Shown piece by piece: positions 15,140-23,628 of a DNA stretch of 64,000 bases (position 1 is the first letter of the stretch; every line of letters starts with the position of its first letter). The stretch covers positions 248,001 to 312,000 of the forward strand of contig NZ_JANKZF010000001.1 of NCBI RefSeq assembly GCF_027568515.1. Direction: 5' to 3'. This DNA is from Arthrobacter sp. HY1533. GTDB taxonomy: Bacteria > Actinomycetota > Actinomycetes > Actinomycetales > Micrococcaceae. Below the pieces are notes generated by a model, which searched no databases, was not told the DNA's origin, and saw only the letters and a program-made list of their open reading frames with translations. The position numbers and the translations under genes were made by a program.

Positions 15140-16564
15140 CTAACGCTCCGACAGCTGGCGCCGAGTGATTCCGCGAACGGCAAGTGCTTCATCCGCAAGT
15201 TGTCGCTTCAGCTCCAGCGAACCACCAATTTCGGTGGCCAGCATGGGGCTCCTTGAAATCAGGGCGTCAATGGTGGCCAGGGGAATGACCAGCAGCGTGA
15301 GGACATCCGCGGCGACGGTGACGGCTTGCGTGCGCTCCCGGGTCAATGCCGTTTGGCCGATCATTTCACCCGGTTCGGCGTGCGCAAACTCGATCCGCCC
15401 CCCGTCAATTTCCAGCGCGTGGCTTGCCCGCCCCGACACAACGAGCAGCACCTGGTCGGGGACGGTGCCTGAGGTGAGAACAACCTCCCCGATTCCGTAC
15501 CTTTCCAGGCGGGCCGAGGACACGACAGGCTCGTGGTCGTGGTCGCCCAGGTGGAGACTCGGGGCGGCAATCTTGACCGCTGCGGCAAGGCGCGCGGGAT
15601 CTGCCAGCGGATCCGTGCAGTCTCCATCAAGGGCCAAGCCGTTTCGCCGGGCTGCATACCAGAGCCACGACATGTACACCGAGAGCGCTTCCCCTGCGGC
15701 CGACGGGCCGTGGACAGGGATCGAAACGGTGTACTTGGCCGAGCCGAGATAGTTGGCCGTCACCTGGTGCCCCACGGCCAGCATGGGAAGGGAATTCCCA
15801 ACGTCCACAAGGAGGGCAAGTACCTCATGGGGAGGATCGTCGGTTGAAAACGCCACCGTGGCCCCCGTGGAGTAGGGTCCGGCAGGTTCGCTCAGATTGG
15901 TGAACGAGGCCCCGGAGAGTGTGGAGTTGGGGACGATCTGAATGCCGGCACCCGTGTCGATGTGCACGGCACGCCAGTTCACCTCCACAACCCGTCCCGT
16001 CACAGATCCTGTGTCGAGCCAGTCGCCAATCTTGAACGGCTGCTCGAACAGCAGCAACAGCCCGGAGATAACTCCGCCAACAGCATTCTGCAGCGCAAGG
16101 CCAATGACGATCGAGGTCACGCCCAGCGCTGCGAAGAGTCCGCCGACGTCGGCCTTCCACACCCAGGAGAACAGGACGGCAAGGCCAACAACCACGAGCA
16201 CCAGGCGGGCGAGTTCAATGAAAATAGTGGGAATTCGATCCCGCCAGGAACCCGGTGATGCGTTGGCGAACAGTGCCACATTGAACGATGAGAGCACTAG
16301 CAGGATGACCAGAAAGCCGAAAACCGTTGCGACGACGCGAACCCACACCTGCTCGGCGGGCGACTGCATGGCGAAGGCCAGCAATCCCAGCACCGCCCCT
16401 GCCGGCACCACCCAGTTGCGCAGCAGCCGAACAGGGCCCGCCAGCGGGCTGTTTTTCCGGCTCAGCGTGGACAGGGTCTCCGTGAGGACGACCAAAAGCA
16501 CTGGAACGCCGATCGCGAGGGCCAGCACCCACCATGCCCATCCGTCCTGGAAGGCGTCCCCCAT
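15140..16564 (-). CDS. MscS-type channel fused to a cyclic-nucleotide-binding domain
   Basis: 474 residues from ATG 16564. Five hydrophobic segments lie between about residues 10 and 165; the last, GGLFAALGVTSIVIGLALQNAVGGVISG, is the glycine/alanine-rich pore helix of MscS channels, followed by EQPFKIGDWL and a beta domain with VNWRAVHIDTGAGIQIVPNS. Residues about 350-450 form a second module: LTSGTVPDQVLLVVSGRASHALEIDG, then PGEMIGQTAL and ERTQAVTV, corresponding to the phosphate-binding cassette of cNMP-binding domains, with Gly-Glu and an Arg kept. Known bacterial cyclic-nucleotide-gated channels share this layout. The upstream cyclase gene ends directly at the start codon (TAA-ATG), so the two are co-translated and probably work together at the membrane. 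Confidence 0.88.
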   Translation of the reverse strand: MGDAFQDGWAWWVLALAIGVPVLLVVLTETLSTLSRKNSPLAGPVRLLRNWVVPAGAVLGLLAFAMQSPAEQVWVRVVATVFGFLVILLVLSSFNVALFANASPGSWRDRIPTIFIELARLVLVVVGLAVLFSWVWKADVGGLFAALGVTSIVIGLALQNAVGGVISGLLLLFEQPFKIGDWLDTGSVTGRVVEVNWRAVHIDTGAGIQIVPNSTLSGASFTNLSEPAGPYSTGATVAFSTDDPPHEVLALLVDVGNSLPMLAVGHQVTANYLGSAKYTVSIPVHGPSAAGEALSVYMSWLWYAARRNGLALDGDCTDPLADPARLAAAVKIAAPSLHLGDHDHEPVVSSARLERYGIGEVVLTSGTVPDQVLLVVSGRASHALEIDGGRIEFAHAEPGEMIGQTALTRERTQAVTVAADVLTLLVIPLATIDALISRSPMLATEIGGSLELKRQLADEALAVRGITRRQLSER

Positions 16565-18727
16565 TTAGCTCACCTTCCAGACTGTTTCACTCTTGCCATG
16601 TGCCTCAACTGTTCCGGCCTGGACATAGTTGACAATCCCCTGCGTCTTGTCACGAACTGCCTGGCTGACATAGATGCCGGGTTCACCCGAAACGGACCGC
16701 ACCCGGTAGGCCAGGTTCACCGCGTCGCCCCACAAGTCGTAAGCCAGGCTGGTCCGCGCCACAAGTCCGCTGGTGACAGTTCCCGTATCCACGCCCGCGC
16801 GCAGGCCAATAGATGTGCGGTGCTGGTCGTTGAAACGTTCGACAACGCCCACGAGGTTTCGTGCGAAATCAACGCTTCTGCGCACATTGTCAACCCGTGG
16901 CACAGACAGTCCGGATGAGGCGAGATATCCGCCGTGAAGGGTTCGCACCTTCTCAACTCCGGCCTTTTCTGCGCTCTCGTCAAAACCTCGCATGAGGGCG
17001 TTGAGGTGGCCGATCTCCTCTTCGGCAGAAAGGCCCCGGGCAAAGTCTTCGAACCCAACCAGTTCGGCAAAAACAACCGAAACGTTCTCGTGTGCTTCGG
17101 TGATTGCCTCATCGCCTTGCTTGTACCGTTCGGCCACCTTCTCGGGCATCAAGGTCAGCAGGAGCTTCTCATTTTCTTCCCGCTGCTCCTCAATCAGGTC
17201 CTGCTTGATCCGCAGGCTCGAGGACATGTCGTTGAAGGCACTGCCCAAGTCTCCGAATTCATCACGCGATCCCTGCGGCACCTGCACCTCGAGGTCACCG
17301 GCTGCAACTCGCCGCACCGCGTCCACCAGGCTGCGAACCGGACGGGTAAACACCTGGGCCAACAGGAGCGACAGCATTGCCACAGCCAGGAGAATGCCCA
17401 ACAACGACAGCAGGACGGTCCTGGTGAAGGCGGTGACCGGGGCAAATGCCTCCGCCGAGTCAATGCGCGCGATCACAACCCAATCCAAGCCTTCGACGCC
17501 CAAGGGTGCGTAGGCGGTCAGGCTGTCCCCACCCACGTAGTCGGTGCCGATAATCGTTCCGCGCCGACCGGCTTGGGCCTCCTCGACGGCAAATGTGTGG
17601 ACAGGCTGCAGTGCCACGGTTCCGCCCACCTCCACGACACGTTCAGCAATGCTCGGCGCGGTGCCGCTCTGAATCAGCATCTGGGCATAGGTTTCCGGAT
17701 GGTCAACCAGCTTGCGCGAGGTCGATCGCATGAGATTGTCGCGTCCCACAAGATAGACCTCACCGGTGTCTCCAAGCCCCTGGTCCTTCCACCGTTCCGA
17801 GCCGGTCATCACCTTGTTGACTTGCTCGACCGGCACCTGCAGGGCCAACGCCCCGGTAATTCCGGCGTCATTTCCGATCGGCGACACCACCCAGATGGTC
17901 GGCACATTCATCGAGGGAATCCATGGTTCAAAATCGGTGAGTGTAACCGTTTCAACAGAATTGGTGGCTATGGCGTCCTGGTAGGCCTGGGCCAACGAAG
18001 AGTCCCGATACGGACCGCTCAGAACATTCGTGCCCAAGTCAATGCCCTTGTAGGCAGAGAATACAATGTCCCCTTCAAGATTCAGCAGGAGCGCATCCTC
18101 ATTGCCCGCTTCCGTGACAATTCGTTCAAAATAGTCCCCATAGCGGCCGGCATTCAGGGCATATTCGGTTCCGTCGCCGGAGTCATTGAACGCAAGTTGT
18201 TTATCGTAGTCAGCGGCCAAATCCTGGTTCTTCATGGTGTACTGCAGCTGCAAGTATTGCCCCGCCGTCGATTCGGGGATGAATGCCGCATCCCCATACG
18301 CCTTGCCAGATCTCTTTTCCAGCTCGGGAACAAATGTTTCGGCGTAGTAGGCCTCGAGCTGCTTTCGCTGTTCAGGCGTGATTTGCCGGTTTTGCAACTG
18401 CTCGAAGGAGGCATTGAGTGCCTTGGACATCGCCTGTGCGCTGAGGTTGCGGGACTGCAACGAGGCGTCACGCCGAATGGCATCAATTTCCGTGGTCATC
18501 TCGGCCGCACGCATCTCGCGGATGGTAATCAGCTGGTCGATGGATGCATCCTGAAGGGATTGGCGGCCATTGACGAAGCCGATTGCCCCCACCACGATTG
18601 ATGACGCAAGGCTGACACCCAGGAGCATGATCAATAACTTTGATTGAATACTCAGACTCCCCCGAGGAAGAGTAAACCTCTTTCTGACCTGCGCTGGCAC
18701 TTCTGCTTTTGTCGACGAATCCGACAC
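16565..18727 (-). CDS. Receptor-type class III nucleotidyl cyclase homologue with altered catalytic residues
   Basis: 720 residues from ATG 18727. Layout: cytoplasmic tail, TM1 at about 30-52, an extracellular sensor of about 380 residues (dCache-like: LLLNLEGDIVFSAYKG, DTGEVYLVGRDNLM), TM2 about 435-458, HAMP about 455-507, linker, catalytic domain about 540-715. In the catalytic domain FAELVGF has Glu555 where the first metal Asp is expected. TLHGGY has Gly599 in place of the second metal Asp, and Arg595 replaces the purine-specifying Lys. Asp664, Asn671 and Arg675 (in YDLWGDAVNLAYR) are kept. It may therefore be weakly active, use unusual chemistry, or act as a nucleotide-binding pseudo-cyclase. 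It is operonic with the cNMP-domain MscS channel. Confidence 0.88.
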   Translation of the reverse strand: MSDSSTKAEVPAQVRKRFTLPRGSLSIQSKLLIMLLGVSLASSIVVGAIGFVNGRQSLQDASIDQLITIREMRAAEMTTEIDAIRRDASLQSRNLSAQAMSKALNASFEQLQNRQITPEQRKQLEAYYAETFVPELEKRSGKAYGDAAFIPESTAGQYLQLQYTMKNQDLAADYDKQLAFNDSGDGTEYALNAGRYGDYFERIVTEAGNEDALLLNLEGDIVFSAYKGIDLGTNVLSGPYRDSSLAQAYQDAIATNSVETVTLTDFEPWIPSMNVPTIWVVSPIGNDAGITGALALQVPVEQVNKVMTGSERWKDQGLGDTGEVYLVGRDNLMRSTSRKLVDHPETYAQMLIQSGTAPSIAERVVEVGGTVALQPVHTFAVEEAQAGRRGTIIGTDYVGGDSLTAYAPLGVEGLDWVVIARIDSAEAFAPVTAFTRTVLLSLLGILLAVAMLSLLLAQVFTRPVRSLVDAVRRVAAGDLEVQVPQGSRDEFGDLGSAFNDMSSSLRIKQDLIEEQREENEKLLLTLMPEKVAERYKQGDEAITEAHENVSVVFAELVGFEDFARGLSAEEEIGHLNALMRGFDESAEKAGVEKVRTLHGGYLASSGLSVPRVDNVRRSVDFARNLVGVVERFNDQHRTSIGLRAGVDTGTVTSGLVARTSLAYDLWGDAVNLAYRVRSVSGEPGIYVSQAVRDKTQGIVNYVQAGTVEAHGKSETVWKVS

Positions 18728-18877
18728 CCTGTTGTCCCCCTCAATAAGATGATATGCATCACCAATTTAGCGCGGATAACAACATTTACAGCAAACTTTT
18801 CCGTCTATTACGAAGCCATTTGCAGCATGCGCAGAATTGGCAGGCCGCCAACTCGCCTTAATCCCTCCGACAATGGG

Positions 18878-19288
18878 CTACTTGTCAATTGAAATTATTT
18901 TCGCGGACCAGGGGCAGAATTGATCACTTGTTACAGTTTGATCCTCCACGTAGGAAGGGAGTCCATCGCATACCTCGATTGTCATCCGCGCGAACTCAAG
19001 CGTGGCCGGATCGATGTGCCATGACCAGGGGGCGTTGACCCCAGCGTCGTCACGCACAACTGTCCCAAGCGGAATGGATGCGATTTGTTCTCCATCAAGG
19101 AGCCCCTGCGCATGGCGGACGAGATCTGAGGTGGCCAGTTCAATCTTGTAAGTCTCCCCGCCGGCGACTTGGAAGGTCGCGATCGGGTTCTTTGGCCCTG
19201 CCGAACAGCCGGCGACCAAGGCCGCAGTGGCTGCAGTTGCAACCGCGAGGGCAACGATGCGCGAAATGTTGGGAAGCTGCTTTGGCAT
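18878..19288 (-). CDS. Lipoprotein with BP74-like domain
   Basis: 136 residues from ATG 19288. The signal peptide is typical of a lipoprotein, with basic start, hydrophobic core and lipobox LVAGC (Cys at about 28). The mature part has ATFQVAGGETYKIEL, then APWSWHIDPATLEFARMTIEVCDGLPSYVED. The WSWHxDP...CDGxPSxVE pattern matches the BP74-related family, small secreted proteins whose function is poorly known. It lies 150 nt beyond the cyclase start on the same strand; cotranscription is possible but not shown. Confidence 0.75.
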   Translation of the reverse strand: MPKQLPNISRIVALAVATAATAALVAGCSAGPKNPIATFQVAGGETYKIELATSDLVRHAQGLLDGEQIASIPLGTVVRDDAGVNAPWSWHIDPATLEFARMTIEVCDGLPSYVEDQTVTSDQFCPWSAKIISIDK

Positions 19289-19378
19289 GCCATGATCCTA
19301 ACGAGATGTCCCTCATGGGAGAGGAATCGACCCGGCATCGTGACATCACTGGGGTCGAATCCTCTATGGATGCGCCCG

Positions 19379-19672
19379 CTATTCCACCAGCTCGAACTGG
19401 CGCTCCGCTGAAGCATCCGCAGGGGAACCCTCCACCAAATCCGTCCTGTGGGGCTCCTGTTTGGTTGAAGGTTGCCCGCTGGCGGATACGTGTCCGGCCC
19501 GCCCCTGCGGACGCTCAAGGTCCTTGCCCGGTTCAAAGAGCCACCTGAGCAGGAAGAAGGCAATGTAGGCAAAAACCGCACATACCAAGATGCCCGGCAG
19601 GGGTCCCTTGATCACTGCCAAGAAGGGTTCGTAGACATCGAATGGTTCGAGCTTGGCCGTTGAAATACTCAC
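19379..19672 (-). CDS. Small single-span membrane protein
   Basis: 97 residues from a GTG at 19672. One strong transmembrane segment, LPGILVCAVFAYIAFFLLRWLF, spans about residues 25-46, followed by a basic-polar cytoplasmic tail (EPGKDLERPQGRAGH) with low complexity. No family is recognised. It sits 90 nt upstream of the BP74-like lipoprotein gene on the same strand and could be its partner. Confidence 0.6.
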   Translation of the reverse strand: MSISTAKLEPFDVYEPFLAVIKGPLPGILVCAVFAYIAFFLLRWLFEPGKDLERPQGRAGHVSASGQPSTKQEPHRTDLVEGSPADASAERQFELVE

Positions 19673-20143
19673 TAATCAGTCCACTTCCCTGGCTGAAGAC
19701 AATAACTTCTACAAGGAGGGCAGAGGGGCCAGCCGAGCCGATTGGCCCCGCAACGTCCCCCATGCAAGGGCGTCAGGTGGCAGGCCCCCACCCGCGATGC
19801 ATCAACCCGTAGGACAGTGTCTTCACTGCGGGGTTGGCAAAACAAGGCTGGGGAGCACTGCTGCACGCTGGCGCCCGATGCCGTCGATTCGTGGTGCATG
19901 TACTGGCTCGTTGCCTTGCCGGTGTGGATGAAGGAGCACATCCACTTCGGCACGATCACGAGCCACCTCCAATTACATGGCCACACAACAACTGCCAAGC
20001 ACCAACCACCGCCACCAGCTGAGGTGGCGGACGGTCACTGCCGAACAAAAGTCAATCGATCTTACAAACCCAGCCTAAGGCCAGAAATAGCAAGATTCCA
20101 CTGTCCAAAGGGCTAGTGTTCAACAGCCCGGCTAGGCCGGTGG
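19673..20143. other. Intergenic region, one hairpin
   Basis: I see no supported gene. A perfect 8-bp stem CCGCCACC/GGTGGCGG with a 6-nt loop lies at 20009-20030, about 115 nt past the end of the leftward ABC transporter operon. It lacks a T-run, so at best it is a weak or factor-dependent terminator. Confidence 0.5.
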
Positions 20144-21784
20144 CTAGGTGGCTGACTGGACTGCCACCTCCCGATTCCATGCCGGGCGGGGAACGGAGTC
20201 GAGCAGTAACCGTGTGTAGGGGTGCTGCGGATTGCCCAGGAGCTCCAGTGTCCTGCCGTGTTCAACTATTTCGCCGTGGCGCATCACCACCGTTTCCTCG
20301 CAGACGCGCCGCACCACGGCGAGGTCGTGGCTGATGAACAGCACCGTCAGCCCCCGTTCACGACGGATCTCGGCCACGACGTCCAGAACCTGGGCCTGCA
20401 CCGAGACATCCAGGGCACTCGTTGCCTCATCCATGACCAGCAGGTCCGGCTCGATGGCCAGGGCGCGGGCAATGGCCACGCACTGGCGCTGCCCGCCGGA
20501 GAGTGTCCGGGGCCGGGCCTGTGCATGCTTTCCCGTCATCCCCACCTGGTCCAGGAGCTCGAGAACCCTGTTTCGTGAATCCAATGTGGACAGCTTGCTG
20601 TGAAGCTTCAGGGCGTCCTCGATGGCATGCCCGGCGGTGATGCGCGGATCCAAGGACAGGTAGGGGTCCTGGAACACCATTTGTGCAGAACGGGCATGGG
20701 CGAGCCGCTCCGCCCGCCTGCGCGGTGCCTTGGTTCGCTCTTTCCCGGCAATCAGGATCTCTCCGGCATCCGCCGATTCCAGGCCCACCACAATTCTGGC
20801 CAGGGTTGACTTTCCGGATCCGGATTCACCAACCACTCCAAGCGCCGCGCCCTTCGATACTTCCAGTGAAACGTCCTGCACTGCCCGCACGGGTGCTTGC
20901 CCCCGGATGGTGTAGGTCTTGGAGACCGCACGCGCACGCAGGGCGCCGGCTCGGTCCGCCGTTGCGGCAACTGCCACCGGCCGGGCAGCCGCAACCTCCG
21001 CTGCGGGATCGACGGCGACAGTTGGCGTTGCAGCGACAAGCTTCCTTGTGTATTCGGCCTGGGGGGCGCTAAAAACACCCTGGGCGCTGCCCTGTTCCAC
21101 CACCCTGCCCTGGCTCATGACATAGACCCGGTCACACAGCGATGCCGCCAGGTTGAGGTCGTGGGTGATGAACAGCATGCCCATCCCCCGGCTCTTGGCC
21201 TGCTCGGTCAGGACCGCAATGATCTCTGCCTGGGTGGTGACATCCAGCGCCGTGGTGGGCTCATCACAGATGAGCAATTTCGGTGAACTGATGAGTGCCC
21301 CGGCGATCATGACCCGCTGCAGCATGCCGCCGGAGAATTCGTGCGGGTACTGCTTGAGGTGCTGTTCGGGGCGCGGCAGCCGCACTGCCTTGAGCATCTC
21401 GATGCCGCGCTGCCGCGCCTGTTCGGCAGGCAGGTGTTCGCACAGCCGCAGCGTCTCCGTCAGGTGCTCGCCAACTGTGCGCATCGGGTTGATTCCGGCG
21501 CGGGGATCCTGAAAGACCATGGAGGCACTGTGGCGCCGCAGCTCCGACAGCCGTTGTTGACTGACGCGAAGTGAATCCTCGCCCTCGAGCAGGACCTGGC
21601 CGCCCATGGTGGCCCGTTCCGGCAAAAGCCCCAGCACCGATCGCGCCGTGAGTGACTTCCCGGATCCCGATTCACCGACCAGGCCAACCGTCTCTCCCTT
21701 GGCGACGGTGATGGAGATGCCGTCAAGGAGGCGGGTGCCGTTGGGCAGCTCGAGCGTGAGTGAGTCTATGTCGAGAAGGTTCAT
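20144..21784 (-). CDS. Peptide-type ABC transporter ATPase, two fused ATP-binding domains
   Basis: 546 residues from ATG 21784. Domain 1 (about 1-255) has Walker A GESGSGKS, Q-loop FQDPRAGINP, signature FSGGMLQR and Walker B LLICDEPTTALD. Domain 2 (about 285-535) has GESGSGKST, FQDPYLSLDP, LSGGQRQC and LLVMDEATSALD. This is a DppD-DppF style fusion that powers uptake of peptides or similar solutes. Linker residues 255-285 are Ala/Val-rich. It is the last gene of a five-gene operon and overlaps the upstream permease by ATGA. Confidence 0.93.
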   Translation of the reverse strand: MNLLDIDSLTLELPNGTRLLDGISITVAKGETVGLVGESGSGKSLTARSVLGLLPERATMGGQVLLEGEDSLRVSQQRLSELRRHSASMVFQDPRAGINPMRTVGEHLTETLRLCEHLPAEQARQRGIEMLKAVRLPRPEQHLKQYPHEFSGGMLQRVMIAGALISSPKLLICDEPTTALDVTTQAEIIAVLTEQAKSRGMGMLFITHDLNLAASLCDRVYVMSQGRVVEQGSAQGVFSAPQAEYTRKLVAATPTVAVDPAAEVAAARPVAVAATADRAGALRARAVSKTYTIRGQAPVRAVQDVSLEVSKGAALGVVGESGSGKSTLARIVVGLESADAGEILIAGKERTKAPRRRAERLAHARSAQMVFQDPYLSLDPRITAGHAIEDALKLHSKLSTLDSRNRVLELLDQVGMTGKHAQARPRTLSGGQRQCVAIARALAIEPDLLVMDEATSALDVSVQAQVLDVVAEIRRERGLTVLFISHDLAVVRRVCEETVVMRHGEIVEHGRTLELLGNPQHPYTRLLLDSVPRPAWNREVAVQSAT

Positions 21785-22641
21785 GCGGGGATCTCGCCTC
21801 CAATGCGGTCAGAGAGTTCTTCACCAATGATGTTGACGGCCACCACGGCGATCACGACGGCGATGGCCGGCACGATGGCCGGAAGGAAGTGTCCTCCCAC
21901 CAGGCCTGCCTGGGATTCGTTGATCATGGCTCCCCAGTCGGCGGCCGGCGCCTGGACGCCAAGCCCCAGGAACGACAACCCCGCCAGTTCGGCCAGCACG
22001 TAGCCAAAGTTCAGGGTTGACTGTGCACCAACAATGGGGGCCACGTTGGGCAGCACCCTGCGCAGCGCTATCCACCAGCCGCTGAATCCCTGCACCCGAT
22101 AGGCGGCCACGTAGGGCCTGTGCCGTTCCGAGGCCACCAGGGATCGCGTCAGGCGGGCCACGTACGGCGCGTACGCAATGCTCATGGCAATCACGGGGGC
22201 AATGAGTCCCTTGCCGAACAAGGCAACGGCCATGATGGCTATCAGCAGTGACGGGAAGGAGAAGATGACGTCAAAGAGACGGGCCAGAACGGCGTCGACC
22301 CACCCGCCGCGCCACGCGGCCAGCACACCCAACAGAATGCCAAGGACGGTTGAGGAAACAACCACCAGCAGCGGGCCAAGCAGTGCTGTGCGGGCCCCGA
22401 AGATCATCCGGCTGAGCAGGTCCCGGCCCAGTGAATCTGTGCCAAGCCAGTGCGCCATGGACGGCCCCGAGTGCACCGCCATGAAGTCGACCTCGTTGGG
22501 GTCGTACGGGGCGATGATGGGTGCGAAGATGGCCGCAACAGTCATGAGCAGCAGCACCGCCACACTCACCGTGAACGTGATCCCGAATCCACCCAGGCGT
22601 GGCGCCTTGAGCTCCTTGGCGGTCAGTGTCTGTGCGGTCAT
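21781..22641 (-). CDS. Peptide-type ABC transporter permease (DppC-like)
   Basis: 286 residues from ATG 22641. Six transmembrane segments, with the N-terminal periplasmic LGTDSLGRDLLSRMIFGAR characteristic of the DppC/OppC subfamily and a C-terminal EAA-type loop with ELAGLSFLGLGVQAP. It forms the channel with the DppB-like subunit encoded just upstream. Its stop overlaps the ATPase start, and its start overlaps the DppB-like stop. Confidence 0.93.
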   Translation of the reverse strand: MTAQTLTAKELKAPRLGGFGITFTVSVAVLLLMTVAAIFAPIIAPYDPNEVDFMAVHSGPSMAHWLGTDSLGRDLLSRMIFGARTALLGPLLVVVSSTVLGILLGVLAAWRGGWVDAVLARLFDVIFSFPSLLIAIMAVALFGKGLIAPVIAMSIAYAPYVARLTRSLVASERHRPYVAAYRVQGFSGWWIALRRVLPNVAPIVGAQSTLNFGYVLAELAGLSFLGLGVQAPAADWGAMINESQAGLVGGHFLPAIVPAIAVVIAVVAVNIIGEELSDRIGGEIPA

Positions 22642-23591
22642 CGGGCACCAGCTCCTGCTGCGGACCGGGGATCGATCCAGGGTTCGAGGATGTCTATGAT
22701 CGCGTTCACCACAACGAATGTGGTCACGATGAGCAGCACAATTGACTGCACCACAGGGAAGTCCAGGCGGTCCACCGATTGGACCAGCAGTGAGCCAATT
22801 CCGGATATTCCGAAGGCGGCTTCAACGATTGTGCTGGCAACAAGCAACCCGGCCACGAGCGGTCCGCTCACGGTCAGGATGGGTCCCAGCGCGTTGCGGA
22901 ATACATGCCGGCGCACCACGGCGCCCCGGCCCAGGCCCCGGCTCGTGGCGACCTCGACGTGTTCCCGGTCCAGCTGCTCCACCATGGAAGACCTGGTCAC
23001 CTTGCCCACGAGCACCACAAACACAATGGCCAGCGCGAATGAGGGAAGCACCAGGTGGTAGACGGTATCCAGGAATCCGTCACCGGAACCAAAGGTGGGA
23101 AACCATCCCAGCTGCACTGCGAATACGGCGATCAGCACGATTGCACCGACAAAGGAGGGAACGGCGCCCAGGATGGTCAGCCCGATCAGGATTGACTTGT
23201 CGAGCAGCTTGTTTCGGTTCAGGGCCGCCGTGATGCCGGCAATGAGCCCCACGACGGCGATCATGGTTCCGGCCATGACGACCAGGCCGAAAGTGACGGG
23301 CAGGCGGTCGCCAATGACGGTGGAGACATCCTGCCGGTACTGCAGCGACCTGCCAAAATCACCCTGAAGCACACCGGCAATCCAGTTGATGTACTGCTGC
23401 CACGGAGGCAGGTCAAGGCCAAATTCCGTTGTGACCTGGGCAATGGCCTCGGGGCTCGGCTTGCGTCCACGGAGCAGGAAGCTGACAGGGTCGCCCGGAA
23501 CGATGAAACGCGAGAAGAAGACCAGCAATGAGGAAAGGAACAAGGTAAGCAGCAGGCTGCCGAGCTTCCCGGCAACCCTGCGGGCCAGCAC
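22638..23591 (-). CDS. Peptide-type ABC transporter permease (DppB-like)
   Basis: 317 residues if started at GTG 23591 (MLARRVAGKLGSLLLTLFLSS), the position where the family normally begins. The open frame continues upstream to 23729 but enters the end of the binding-protein gene and is not membrane-like. Six segments; FIVPGDPVSFLLRG, the EAA-like loop LDREHVEVATSRGLG and the C-terminal GIGSLLVQSVDRLDFPVVQ are typical of DppB. A 10-bp stem hairpin sits directly before the start and may lower its translation relative to the binding protein. Confidence 0.88.
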   Translation of the reverse strand: MLARRVAGKLGSLLLTLFLSSLLVFFSRFIVPGDPVSFLLRGRKPSPEAIAQVTTEFGLDLPPWQQYINWIAGVLQGDFGRSLQYRQDVSTVIGDRLPVTFGLVVMAGTMIAVVGLIAGITAALNRNKLLDKSILIGLTILGAVPSFVGAIVLIAVFAVQLGWFPTFGSGDGFLDTVYHLVLPSFALAIVFVVLVGKVTRSSMVEQLDREHVEVATSRGLGRGAVVRRHVFRNALGPILTVSGPLVAGLLVASTIVEAAFGISGIGSLLVQSVDRLDFPVVQSIVLLIVTTFVVVNAIIDILEPWIDPRSAAGAGAR

Positions 23592-23595
23592 CGCC

Positions 23596-23623
23596 GTGCC
23601 ACCGCTCTTGAAGGCGGTGGCAC
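23596..23623. promoter_or_regulatory. Intercistronic hairpin between binding protein and permease genes
   Basis: GTGCCACCGC at 23614-23623 (read leftward) and 23596-23605 form a perfect 10-bp stem with an 8-nt loop. It begins 6 nt after the binding-protein stop codon and ends 5 nt before the permease GTG, covering the only candidate ribosome site. Such elements commonly protect the upstream mRNA segment and reduce downstream translation, matching the excess of binding protein needed over channel subunits. Confidence 0.75.
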
Positions 23624-23628
23624 GGGTG

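Noticed and set aside
16934-18601. A 555-codon open frame antisense to the cyclase gene
   Set aside because: It mirrors the cyclase codons in high-GC DNA, has no recognisable domains, and the opposite strand has a complete multidomain protein.
20009-20030. Hairpin after the ABC operon as a rho-independent terminator
   Set aside because: The stem is perfect but no T-run follows in either direction, so it is noted only as a hairpin in the intergenic entry.
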